Shown piece by piece: positions 33,457-41,895 of a DNA stretch of 45,678 nt. Source of the DNA: Candidatus Poseidoniaceae archaeon (GTDB taxonomy: Archaea > Thermoplasmatota > Poseidoniia > Poseidoniales > Poseidoniaceae); assembly GCA_938030705.1 (NCBI GenBank), contig CALHIR010000005.1:87231-132908 (forward strand), written 5' to 3'. Position numbers and translations under genes: made by a program. The notes under the pieces were generated by a model, which saw only the letters and a list, made by a program, of their open reading frames with translations, did not search any database and had not been told where the DNA came from. Within the stretch, counting starts at the first letter, position 1. Every line of letters begins with the position of its first letter.

Positions 33457-35709
33457 TCAGCGAACTTGACTTCCCGTTTTGATGTCCCCATCAATGGTGA
33501 CCAATCGTACGTTTCCATCGCCGTCATCGGCTGCCAGCATCATACCCTCCGATGTCACACCGCGGAGGGGGCGAGGTTTCAAATTCTCAACGAAGACGAC
33601 CGATTTGCCTTCCATTTCTTCCGGTTTGTAGAATTCTTTCAAACCTGCACAGATGGTTCTCCCGTCTTCAGTTCCATCATCCAAATGCACCACATACAAT
33701 TTATCAGCGTTCGGATGGTCCTCAACTTTTTTGATACAACCTACCCGTAGGTTGACTTTGAGGAACGTATCAAACTCAAGATACGTGATTCCTTCTGGTT
33801 CATCTTTCATGTTTTTTTCTCCTTTCTTTTTCTTTCCACCCTTGACACCGTGGACGCTATCGTTTTCGTTTGATTCTTCAACAAGGTCTTGTTCAACCGC
33901 CAAGATCTCTTCTAGGTCGAGTCGTTCAAACAAAGGTTGAGGCGCATCATCTCTCCATCGTAGGGGTGAAGTCCACTCAATCGCAGCCTGCCAGGTCAAC
34001 TCTCCCACGCTACCATCGTGTCCTAGGCCCTCCCAGAGTCGCTGTGCACTGTGGGGAAGGAAAGGTTGTGTGGTGATGGAAAGGAAGCGAGCAATTCGCC
34101 AACAAAAAGCAAGAGTAGCAAGACTTTCTTCATGACCTTCTTGAGGTTCTTTGAGATGTTTCCACGGAGCTGCTGCTTGAAGGATTTGATTGCCGTACTG
34201 TGCGACGTTCATGATGCTGCGCAGTGCTTCCTTGTACCGATGTCTCTGAAGCGAGGCGGTGATGCTTTCCCATGCATCTTCCAAGTGGAGTTGGTGTTGT
34301 TGAACCGAAGCGTGACCGTCGTGGCCCGAAAAAGGAGACGACCCCGATTCGGAAGGCAGTCGTGCGCCCAATGTCAAGACACGGTGAACGAAATTACCGT
34401 AGGCAGCGATTAACTCACTGTTGACTTTCTCAACGAAATCAGGCCAGTTGAAATCAGTATCGTGGTTCTCTGGCATGTTCATGCTCAAGTAATATCGGAG
34501 GGTGTCGGGGTCGTAGCGTTCAAGGAAAGATGGGAGCCATACCGCATGTTTTCTTGATTTGGAAAATTGTCCACCTGCTAGCATGAGGTATTCCATGGCT
34601 GGCACATTGGATTCCAAAGCCAATTCTCCTGGGCCTGGTAAAGCGATACTATCCTTGGCCGTTTTCCCTTTGTGAACCTGATTCAAACCAAGGAGGAGGG
34701 CAGGCCAAATCACCGTATGGAAGGGGATGTTATCTTTTCCGAGGAAGTAAAGATGTCGCGGTTTAACGCCGTCTTCTCCGACCGTCCACCATCGCTTCCA
34801 TGTTTCGGCGCCATCGGGGAGCGAATCCGCATGATGTTGCGCCCAAATTCGAGCGCAGGTCGAATAGCCTTGGACTGCTTCAAACCAAACATAAACGCAT
34901 TTCCCGTCCCATGTATCTCCCTCAAGAGGTACAGGGATGCCCCAATCCAAGTCACGCGTGACCGCTCGTGGGCGCAAACCCATGTCGAGCCATTGTTTGG
35001 TCATGGCACGAACATTTGATTTCCATGTCTTGTGCTGGTTTGCTGCATGTTCTTCAAGAGCACTTTGAAAGAGGTCCAATCGGTAGAAGAGGTGCTCGGT
35101 TTCACGGATTTCAACGCGAGCCTTTGGATTCATTTTGGAAACCGGATTCTTCAATTCGACCGATTCATAGGTTGCACCGCAGGCATCGCATTGGTCGCCC
35201 CGAGCACCATCCTCGCCACAAGATGGACAGGTCCCCTCCACGTAGCGGTCTGGAAGGAATCGCCCCGTACCGTCTTCATGAATCTCGTAATACTGTTCCA
35301 TCGTCTTGCGTTCAAAGAACCCGCCCTGCTCAAGTGCTTGGAAATTTTCTTGAACCATCCGTTTGTGTTCACCATCACTTGTTCGGTTAAACAAGGCACC
35401 ACCGTAAGATGGCCCCCGGGGATCGATATTCATCGACCAGCTGCATCCTAAATCAAGAAGGGCTTTCAGGTTGATGTTATGGTATTCATCAACGACTTGT
35501 TGTGGTGAAATCCCCTGCGTTTCGGCGGTTACGGTGATGGGGGTCCCATGTTCATCGGAACCAGAGACCATCAAAACCTTGTTGCCCATGGCGCGCTCGA
35601 ATCGAAATTGAATGTCGGGCGGAAGATAACAACCGGCAACATGGCCGAGATGGAGTGGGCCGTTGGCATAGGGCCAAGCGACACAAATCAGTACGTGTTC
35701 ATCCCCCAT
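33457..35709 (-). CDS. metG: Methionyl-tRNA synthetase with C-terminal tRNA-binding domain
   Basis: This is a 750-residue class I synthetase. It has HLGH (20-23) in place of HIGH, a zinc-knuckle insert CPSC...CDAC, the FLGKDNIPFH core and FSKSR in place of KMSKS (common in archaeal MetRS). A helical anticodon-binding domain follows. A linker of glycines and lysines (VKGGKKKKGEKNMK) joins the EMAP/Arc1p-like OB domain (about 645-750: FDTFLKVNLRVGCIKKVEDH) to the catalytic part. It charges initiator and elongator tRNA-Met. It is convergent with fchA and divergent from the CorC-like gene. Confidence 0.96.
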   Translation of the reverse strand: MGDEHVLICVAWPYANGPLHLGHVAGCYLPPDIQFRFERAMGNKVLMVSGSDEHGTPITVTAETQGISPQQVVDEYHNINLKALLDLGCSWSMNIDPRGPSYGGALFNRTSDGEHKRMVQENFQALEQGGFFERKTMEQYYEIHEDGTGRFLPDRYVEGTCPSCGEDGARGDQCDACGATYESVELKNPVSKMNPKARVEIRETEHLFYRLDLFQSALEEHAANQHKTWKSNVRAMTKQWLDMGLRPRAVTRDLDWGIPVPLEGDTWDGKCVYVWFEAVQGYSTCARIWAQHHADSLPDGAETWKRWWTVGEDGVKPRHLYFLGKDNIPFHTVIWPALLLGLNQVHKGKTAKDSIALPGPGELALESNVPAMEYLMLAGGQFSKSRKHAVWLPSFLERYDPDTLRYYLSMNMPENHDTDFNWPDFVEKVNSELIAAYGNFVHRVLTLGARLPSESGSSPFSGHDGHASVQQHQLHLEDAWESITASLQRHRYKEALRSIMNVAQYGNQILQAAAPWKHLKEPQEGHEESLATLAFCWRIARFLSITTQPFLPHSAQRLWEGLGHDGSVGELTWQAAIEWTSPLRWRDDAPQPLFERLDLEEILAVEQDLVEESNENDSVHGVKGGKKKKGEKNMKDEPEGITYLEFDTFLKVNLRVGCIKKVEDHPNADKLYVVHLDDGTEDGRTICAGLKEFYKPEEMEGKSVVFVENLKPRPLRGVTSEGMMLAADDGDGNVRLVTIDGDIKTGSQVR

Positions 35710-35867
35710 ATGGACCCACTACAAACACGCCAGCAGCCGAGGCTTCTTGAGGTTCACCCAAGTCATCTCAGAGTCTTTTTCCATCCCATCACATGAAGCG
35801 TCATTTTGAAGAACCCTCCACGCGTCGCATAGACTACGCCCGTAAGGGCAGGGGTCTGCGAGACAAC

Positions 35868-36959
35868 ATGCCCAGTGACCTAATTGCTACTGCAAACCTT
35901 GCTGTGAACGCTACGGGCGAAGGAGACATGACCCTCCTGATTTTTTACATTACATTGGCCCTTGGCGTGTCCTTTTTGTGCTCAATCCTTGAAGCCGTTG
36001 TCCTCTCTACGCCCCAAACGTATGTGAACATCCTCCAAAACGAAGGGAAACGAACGGCCGACATGTGGGCGCATCTCAAAGATGACGATTCTGTCCGCCC
36101 GCTGACGGCCATTCTCACACTCAACACCATAGCCCACACCATGGGGGCCGCAGGCGTAGGGTCCCAAGTTCAACAGATATGGGGAGTCGAAGTGCTCACG
36201 CTGGCATCCGCCATCTTGACCCTGGCTGTCCTGTTTCTCTCCGAAATCATTCCAAAAACCCTCGGAGCAGCCTATTGGAGGCGCTTATCAACGCCGTCGG
36301 CCTATTTGCTCACCGGGTTCACCAAGGCCCTCTTTTTCTTGATTGGGCCGATTCAATTCATTAAATCGGTTTTGCCAAAATCAAAAAACGCAATGGTCAC
36401 TCGTGATGATGTTGCTGCCATGGCTGACCTTGGTGAAATTGAAGGCGCTCTGGAGAAGGCAGAGGAAACCATCATTCACAACCTCCTCGAGCTTCGCGAT
36501 GTTCTCATCGATGACGAAATGACACCGCGAACCGTCGTGTCCGCTTTTGATATGAACCACACCGTTGCAGAAGTGTTGAAAGAAAATACCATCCTGAGGT
36601 TCTCACGCATACCCGTTTATGACGACAATATTGACAATGTTCGTGGGTTAGTGATTCGTTCAGAAATTCTCATGGCCGCAAGCCGTGATGAGTGGGAAGT
36701 TCAACTGAAGGACATCATGAAACCGATTCTAAAATTGGACAAGGGATCAACCGTGGACCAAGCCCTTGATGTCTTCCTCAGCAATCAACAACAATTTGCT
36801 CTTGTTCGGGATGAGTTCGGAGGCACATCGGGCATCCTTACCATGGAGGACGTGATGGAGAAACTCCTCGGGAAGGAAATCGTTGACGAACTCGACCCCG
36901 TTGATGACATGCGAAAGTTTGCTCGAGAGCAAGCAGCTCAGGCTGAAGAAGCCGAGTAA
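35868..36959 (+). CDS. CNNM/CorC-family membrane protein (DUF21 plus CBS pair)
   Basis: This is about 363 residues. An N-terminal DUF21 domain has roughly four membrane helices (from LIFYITLALGVSFLCSILEA) and the conserved LSEIIPKTLGAAYW. A cytoplasmic CBS pair follows (MTPRTVVSAFDMNHTVAEVL and FSRIPVYDDNIDNVRGLVIR to DEFGGTSGILTMEDVMEKLLG). The family transports or regulates Mg2+ or Co2+; the C-terminal CorC_HlyC domain is missing and replaced by a short acidic tail. ATG 35868 is taken, though ATG 35793 and 35928 are in frame. It overlaps the convergent hydrolase by 22 bases. Confidence 0.92.
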   Translation: MPSDLIATANLAVNATGEGDMTLLIFYITLALGVSFLCSILEAVVLSTPQTYVNILQNEGKRTADMWAHLKDDDSVRPLTAILTLNTIAHTMGAAGVGSQVQQIWGVEVLTLASAILTLAVLFLSEIIPKTLGAAYWRRLSTPSAYLLTGFTKALFFLIGPIQFIKSVLPKSKNAMVTRDDVAAMADLGEIEGALEKAEETIIHNLLELRDVLIDDEMTPRTVVSAFDMNHTVAEVLKENTILRFSRIPVYDDNIDNVRGLVIRSEILMAASRDEWEVQLKDIMKPILKLDKGSTVDQALDVFLSNQQQFALVRDEFGGTSGILTMEDVMEKLLGKEIVDELDPVDDMRKFAREQAAQAEEAE

Positions 36960-37942
36960 TGTTCGTCGAGCCACGTATCCACGGCCGCTTTTCGTGATGG
37001 CGAAACATGAGACCCAGAGTGGGTCAAATCGTTGAGCAGTTCAGTGGTCAATAACGCTGGTTGAGATTCTGATTCCATAAGACGAATCAAACGTTCATAA
37101 TGTGCGGAACCAAGTCGTTCGTCAGGCATCGCTTGGACCAAAAGAGCCTTCTCCTGAGGCATCCCCCAAGCCGGTGCATCGGCATCGCTCAATCGACTGA
37201 ATTGAGCCACCCCTTCGTTGAGGGCATTGAAGTGCCTTAGGGTCTTTCGCAACACAATGGGGCGCAAGATCGATGGTATTCGTAGGATCTTACAGGTTTC
37301 GATAAAAATCTCTGAGTAGCCCGTCATCGGAGATTCCAAAACCCATCCAAGAAGATCAATCCCTTCATTCAGCTCGCTGCGACGATGACTGATGCGTAAA
37401 CCGACAAAGGAACCCATGCTATGGCCATAATGGACGACCCCGGACGAGAAAAGTTCGGGGCGAGCATGGTGGAGTTGGTTGAATGCCTGAATGAGAAGCG
37501 AAGTCGTCTCTTCAGCGGTCCACTTCCTTAGACTGTCAGAGATTCCATGGCCCGGCAAATCCACGAGAATCACGGTCCAGCCTCGTTCAAGGAAGGACGC
37601 CGCCCGAACCCCCATCCGGTATGCACCAGAGGTCCAGCCGTGACACATCCAGACGGTTGGTTTATCCACGCTTCCAGCCGAAATATAGTGGACAATATTA
37701 TGGCCGTTCACCTCAAGAATATGGGTTTTGAAGCGTTCGTCTTTGAAGGCAGGTTTCCTTCGTGGAGGGGCACGAAAGGACCATTGCGTGACCAGTTCGA
37801 GGTACAGGAAGAATATCATGAGGAGAACGCCAATGGTTCCGAAGAGCACACTGACGGAATAGAGCCACATAGATGCTACTAGCCCAAAACCAAAGACCGA
37901 ACCGGGCAAAACATGGTTTCGCCGTCTCAACGGATTAAGCAC
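36938..37942 (-). CDS. Membrane-anchored alpha/beta hydrolase
   Basis: This is about 334 residues from a GTG start. Two hydrophobic segments at the N-terminus (FGFGLVASMWLYSVSVLFGT and VLLMIFFLYLELV) precede a hydrolase fold. The fold has the oxyanion region VWMCHGWTSGAYR, LVDLPGHGISD, the nucleophile elbow YGHSMGSF and a terminal catalytic histidine in LTHSGSHVS. Substrate unknown; lipase/esterase or lysophospholipase-like activity is plausible. It is downstream of the RDD-like membrane protein (27-base gap) and convergent with the CorC-like gene. Confidence 0.88.
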   Translation of the reverse strand: MLNPLRRRNHVLPGSVFGFGLVASMWLYSVSVLFGTIGVLLMIFFLYLELVTQWSFRAPPRRKPAFKDERFKTHILEVNGHNIVHYISAGSVDKPTVWMCHGWTSGAYRMGVRAASFLERGWTVILVDLPGHGISDSLRKWTAEETTSLLIQAFNQLHHARPELFSSGVVHYGHSMGSFVGLRISHRRSELNEGIDLLGWVLESPMTGYSEIFIETCKILRIPSILRPIVLRKTLRHFNALNEGVAQFSRLSDADAPAWGMPQEKALLVQAMPDERLGSAHYERLIRLMESESQPALLTTELLNDLTHSGSHVSPSRKAAVDTWLDEHYSASSA

Positions 37943-37968
37943 AGGAACACCTCAGAAGATGTTCGCAC

Positions 37969-38790
37969 TCAATCTTCTTGAGGGTTGGTTTCTTCTCCGG
38001 CCTCTCCATCTTTTTGCTCTTTCTTGGCCTTACGTTCCTCTTGACGCTTGAGGAGTTGGTCTCCGAAATTCCCCATGTTTTCCAAACGGGCCCAAACACC
38101 GGTGGCCTTTTCTTCTTCTGTTGGTATGTACTTCACCAAATAGGCACCAAAAGCAAGATCGTACAGGCCCTGGCCCATCTCGCTTCCGTTGCGAAGGAAC
38201 CGATCGACAAACCATAGAATGATGAAAATGGTACCCAAACTGAACAGAATGATGGCCATCGTGTTGTCAGCATCCGTAAGTGATTGGAATTGAGTGAACA
38301 CGACGATGATACCAATCAAGGAGAGAAGTCCCGCCGTATTGACAAAAATACCGTGAAGGAACAATGGGTTGGTTCCATCCCCACGAACAAATTTCGTTCG
38401 TGAAACAAACTGACCGAGGTTCCGACTGAATTTCATAGGAATGAAGACAGCGTTGAGAATGATGATGCCAAGGCTGACTGCGTAGAGAATGGTGGTCACA
38501 ATTCCCGTGTCGGACATGGAAATGAAGATAGCTGCAAAGAGGACACCAAAGTTGATGACGAAATTGACAAGCCAAGAAATTCGCCGATTCATCGTGCTGG
38601 CGAGTTCGTAATCGTCTGAGAGGCCGACCGGGCGAGCTCGTGGTGCCCGTGCCTTCTTGGCCTTCGTAGCCTTTTTCGCTTTCGCGGGAGTGGCCTTGGC
38701 TACCGGTTTGGCCTTCGCCACCGGTTTGGCCTTGGCGATGGGTTTTGCCTCTTCGCCTCCAGATGCTGCTGCTTTATCGAGTAGTCCCAT
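37969..38790 (-). CDS. Membrane protein with histone H1-like Lys/Ala tail
   Basis: This is about 273 residues from ATG 38790. Residues about 15-53 are a lysine/alanine/proline repeat (AKPVAKAKPVAKATPAKAKK and following), partly encoded by two tandem 18-base repeats at 38702-38737. Four membrane helices follow (about 72-91, 97-118, 146-168 and 178-196), with an RDD-like stretch MNRRISWLVNFVIN and RGDGTNPLFLHGIF. The C-terminal tail is charged. The tail resembles H1-type DNA-binding tails but sits on a membrane protein. Function unknown. The gene overlaps or abuts the stop of the proline-rich gene upstream. Confidence 0.8.
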   Translation of the reverse strand: MGLLDKAAASGGEEAKPIAKAKPVAKAKPVAKATPAKAKKATKAKKARAPRARPVGLSDDYELASTMNRRISWLVNFVINFGVLFAAIFISMSDTGIVTTILYAVSLGIIILNAVFIPMKFSRNLGQFVSRTKFVRGDGTNPLFLHGIFVNTAGLLSLIGIIVVFTQFQSLTDADNTMAIILFSLGTIFIILWFVDRFLRNGSEMGQGLYDLAFGAYLVKYIPTEEEKATGVWARLENMGNFGDQLLKRQEERKAKKEQKDGEAGEETNPQED

Positions 38791-38795
38791 GATGT

Positions 38796-39797
38796 TCACG
38801 CTTCCTTGTAGAGTTCACCGATCTGGCGATAGATATCAAATCCAGGAGAGGCAACAAAGGCATCAATGGAGGCTTCCGACATATTTCCGAGTTGGTCGTC
38901 GACCATATGGTAAAAGGCGGCTCGAGTTTCCTCATCCGTCGTTTCAGGAGATTGCAAGACGGCCCTGTAGGTGTCGAAGCTTGGGCTTGCGACAAAGTCG
39001 TTGACGATGGATTCAGGAAGGTGTTCGCCGAGTAAATCGTCGACGATAGCGACGAATTGTGCGAACTGCTCCTGCCCTTCGTCTTCGGCGACTTCTGCGG
39101 TTGCGGGAGCCTCGGAAATCGTTGTATCGCCTTGTTTTAGGGCCTTGCGTCGGGCCATCAAACTTTGGAGGATTGGGGTCAGTTCAGCCAACGCCTCCTT
39201 ATCACCGATGGATTTAGCATCTTGGTAAAGTGGTTTGAGGGAGCGTAGTTCGTCCTCAACTTGACGAAGTTCATCTTCAGGGGATGCAGGTTCATCTTCA
39301 ATCAGTTCTACGATAGGGGCATCCCGAATCTCGGCGACTTTTTCGTCGACGGCGGCTTTCCGCATGACAATGATTTCGCGGTCCAGTGAGTGGCCAAATC
39401 TGTCTGCGTAACGGTCGAGAAGAGAACCTGCCTCTTTGTTGCTGATTCGGTCGATATGACCGTAGATTTGTTGGAGCGGTTTTTCCGACCTCTTGGCCCA
39501 CAAATCCCCGTAGCCTTTCTCATCAGCTCTACTGGAAAGGGTGGTCTCTGGGTCGTTCGATGGGAGGGGTAATGGCGTGCTGTTAGCGGCAGGGGCAGGG
39601 GCTGCGGGGGTGGAAGGCAAAGGTGCGGGCACCGGGGCTGGAAGCGGGGCAGGCATGCCTGGCAGCGGTGGCAGCGCGCCGCCGGGAGGCAAGGGAAGGG
39701 GCGCAGGGAGACCACCGAGAGGTGGCAATTCAGCGGTCGGCAGGGGCGCTTCCTTTTCCTTGGATTTCTTCCCTCTGCGCAGACCCAACGGACTCAC
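38796..39797 (-). CDS. Proline-rich protein with C-terminal tandem repeat
   Basis: This is about 333 residues from a GTG start. A formin-like proline stretch (about 20-75: PPLGGLPAPLPLPPGGALPP and similar) leads into a charged helical middle with a coiled-coil pattern. Two C-terminal repeats of about 38 residues share VDDLLGEHLPESIVNDFVAS / VDDQLGNMSEASIDAFVAS and the follow-up PSFDTYR / PGFDIYR. No signal or membrane segment is evident. Function unknown; the proline arm suggests protein-protein contacts. It is co-directional with the downstream membrane protein, the start of which overlaps its stop. Confidence 0.82.
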   Translation of the reverse strand: MSPLGLRRGKKSKEKEAPLPTAELPPLGGLPAPLPLPPGGALPPLPGMPAPLPAPVPAPLPSTPAAPAPAANSTPLPLPSNDPETTLSSRADEKGYGDLWAKRSEKPLQQIYGHIDRISNKEAGSLLDRYADRFGHSLDREIIVMRKAAVDEKVAEIRDAPIVELIEDEPASPEDELRQVEDELRSLKPLYQDAKSIGDKEALAELTPILQSLMARRKALKQGDTTISEAPATAEVAEDEGQEQFAQFVAIVDDLLGEHLPESIVNDFVASPSFDTYRAVLQSPETTDEETRAAFYHMVDDQLGNMSEASIDAFVASPGFDIYRQIGELYKEA

Positions 39798-39883
39798 CCC
39801 ACACTAAGGGATGAGAAACCACCCTTGAACCTTACCGAATAATGAACCACGGAAAACTGGATTCTTTTCAGGTAAAATGGGGT

Positions 39884-41083
39884 TCAAACAAGTTTTGCCC
39901 ATCCCTTGAGAACAAGGAACGTCGCGCCTGATTCGTGAATGCGAATTCGTTCCCCGAGATTGCTCTCAAAACGGCGTTCACCAAATTGTGCAATGGCGTC
40001 GTCAACAATCCATTCCACCTCATGAGCATCATCCATGCCCAATACGAAAGCATCGTGAAGGGGGTTGTAAGGCCGGCCACCGTCTGGATCAAGTCGGGAA
40101 AGGGGGAATTCGGTTACGCGCATGCCGGATTTTCCATGCAGGGAGGTGGGCCAACGAATTTGCCGACGAACATCGATGGTCACCACCTCATCGGTTTCCC
40201 CAGCCGAGCCGAGGACAACCGAGGCATCTGCTTTCAGCAGGTTGAGGAATAGGGTCTGATAGTTTCCAAGAAGTTCAAATTTCCCTTCTTTCAATCGCTG
40301 AATCCTCTTGTCGTGGTCCATCAATTCAGCAAGCCGTTTTATTGCCGCCGCTGAACGCTGGGAGGTATTTCCTTCTCGGTCTTGAAGCGATTGCAGGGCC
40401 GCTTCCAAACGACGCAACTCCGCAGGACTGCCATCATCACCTCGGTGAATGGACCGGAGCGTCACCATCATTTCGTCCATGCCGTCACGAATACGTTGTG
40501 TCCAACCTTTGGCATCATGGTCGTGATAGCGAGCGAGCCCCCCTTGAACATCGACACCTTCACCACGAATGTGAGAAACCAATTCCCGACGGGCTTCGGA
40601 ATCCAAGTGGAAAAGCCTTGGGTCACGATAGTGAAGGTGAAACCCGCGATGACCAGAGAAGGTAACTTGGAGGTGCTCCTCTGAAAATCCAAACTCGGGT
40701 TCCAAGAAATCATTCCACAGCGACCAAGCTTGCTCTTGAATGACCGCAAGCATACCGGGGAAATCCCGGTCGGTGACTCCCGGCAAATGGTCGCCGTCCA
40801 GGTCAAAAATAAGGTCGGCCCCTTGCCATAATTTGTCGGCCATTTTCAATTCATACGGGCGACGCCAGTACGCAGTTGAATAGAAACATGAATGCATCGC
40901 CCGCTGCGATAAGAACGATTGAACTTGCCCCACGTCTGAAAATGATTTGTGGCGCAGCGGAGGTGCGCCTCCAAAGGGAATGAACATCCACTCTCGCGTT
41001 TTAATTCGTGGAGGAGACCACAAGGGCGCGTGTTGATAGTATTGCCCAAAACGATGTGCAAACCTTGCCCAACCGTCCGACAT
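39884..41083 (-). CDS. priS: DNA primase small catalytic subunit PriS
   Basis: This is about 399 residues with ATG 41083. The catalytic aspartates D94 and D96 lie in LIFDLDGDHLPG. SGHRGFHLHYRD is the conserved nucleotide-binding segment. A third acidic site is in TIDVRRQIRWPTSLHGKSGM. It makes RNA/DNA primers together with PriL, which is not in this window. It is transcribed after the small zinc protein gene, and 86 bases of non-coding sequence separate it from the proline-rich gene. A TTG at 41101 is a weaker alternative start. Confidence 0.94.
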   Translation of the reverse strand: MSDGWARFAHRFGQYYQHAPLWSPPRIKTREWMFIPFGGAPPLRHKSFSDVGQVQSFLSQRAMHSCFYSTAYWRRPYELKMADKLWQGADLIFDLDGDHLPGVTDRDFPGMLAVIQEQAWSLWNDFLEPEFGFSEEHLQVTFSGHRGFHLHYRDPRLFHLDSEARRELVSHIRGEGVDVQGGLARYHDHDAKGWTQRIRDGMDEMMVTLRSIHRGDDGSPAELRRLEAALQSLQDREGNTSQRSAAAIKRLAELMDHDKRIQRLKEGKFELLGNYQTLFLNLLKADASVVLGSAGETDEVVTIDVRRQIRWPTSLHGKSGMRVTEFPLSRLDPDGGRPYNPLHDAFVLGMDDAHEVEWIVDDAIAQFGERRFESNLGERIRIHESGATFLVLKGWAKLV

Positions 41084-41134
41084 AGAATTCCCCTCAAACA
41101 AACGAAAGGATGAGGGTTCTTGAAGAAAGCCGTG

Positions 41135-41344
41135 TCAGTCTTGCTTCATCCAGAACCGTTCGTCAGCATCGCTGACCTCGGTCGCAGTGTCTGCGCCTGT
41201 GGCTTCGACATAATGTTCCCAGCACATGTAGTACTTGTCCACGACCATGGCATTGCCGAACGTCAATCGCATGCCACAGGAGTGGCAGCGAGGGCCAAGT
41301 TCACCGTTGGGTGCTTGAGCGAGTTGGATGTGGTCGTGTGGCAT
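41135..41344 (-). CDS. Small cysteine-containing protein, unknown function
   Basis: This is 69 residues from ATG 41344. The CHSCGMRL motif near the start and one further cysteine (KYYMCWEHYVEA) with two histidines could form a small zinc site of the LIM/treble-clef type. The acidic tail ends RFWMKQD. No family is recognised. It lies between priS and the half-DOHH gene on the same strand, with 53 bases to the latter and 51 to priS. Confidence 0.6.
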   Translation of the reverse strand: MPHDHIQLAQAPNGELGPRCHSCGMRLTFGNAMVVDKYYMCWEHYVEATGADTATEVSDADERFWMKQD

Positions 41345-41397
41345 ACGTATCCTTCCTGATGTGGGGTAGGCGGTCTAGTCTTTGAACTTGAGGGAGG

Positions 41398-41886
41398 CTA
41401 CCATTCGGTTTCTTCGAACTCAGAGCCCTCGACCCAAGCCAGCAGGTCAAGAGCCACGACGCAGGATTCGGCCACTTCAGGGAGCGGATCCTCAACAAAT
41501 TTCTGGAGCGAGGGAATAACGCTTCTGTCCCCGATGGCACCCATGGCTTCCGCTGCTTCATGACGAACCATCACGTGTTCTTCGGGGTCCTCAAGCCGGG
41601 CGATAAGATTAGGCAAAGCCACGGGGTTCTGCATTTGGCCAAGGACATAGGCGATTTCATGGCGAAGCAGCGCACTTTCACTGGTGAATCCCTTGCACAG
41701 GGCCAAACAGGCCTCGTCCGTTCGTTGATTCCTGAGGGCGAACACGGCCCTCATGCGTTGGAACATCGGTTGTTCTTCATCGCACAATTGCAGAGTGAGC
41801 GAAGTTACTTCAGGCACCTTCGCAGGAGGGGCAGGGTCAACTGAACCGTATTGACTGACCTGAGGTCTACGGCCTTCGTCGGACAT
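41398..41886 (-). CDS. Half-length deoxyhypusine hydroxylase-like HEAT protein
   Basis: This is a 162-residue HEAT-repeat protein. Two HE motifs, LLRHEIAYVLGQMQ (H76-E77) and MVRHEAAEAMGAIGD (H109-E110), are spaced 33 residues apart, as in each half of eukaryotic deoxyhypusine hydroxylase. Residues 15-22 (SVDPAPPA) match the linker that joins the two halves of human DOHH. The FALRN motif after it also aligns with the second half. DOHH hydroxylates deoxyhypusine on eIF5A using a diiron centre with ligands from both halves. A homodimer could rebuild the four-motif site. The start is ATG 41886 with a GAGGGTG ribosome-binding site. It lies nine bases after the mqnD stop. The alternative is a generic HEAT protein. 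Confidence 0.85.
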   Translation of the reverse strand: MSDEGRRPQVSQYGSVDPAPPAKVPEVTSLTLQLCDEEQPMFQRMRAVFALRNQRTDEACLALCKGFTSESALLRHEIAYVLGQMQNPVALPNLIARLEDPEEHVMVRHEAAEAMGAIGDRSVIPSLQKFVEDPLPEVAESCVVALDLLAWVEGSEFEETEW

Positions 41887-41895
41887 AATTCACCC

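Noticed and set aside
33457-35709. MetRS motif FSKSR instead of KMSKS and HLGH instead of HIGH
   Set aside because: Both are common variants in archaeal methionyl-tRNA synthetases and do not suggest loss of function.
39541-39807. Glycine-rich plus-strand ORF
   Set aside because: It is the complement of the proline-rich stretch of the minus-strand gene and has no homologue pattern.
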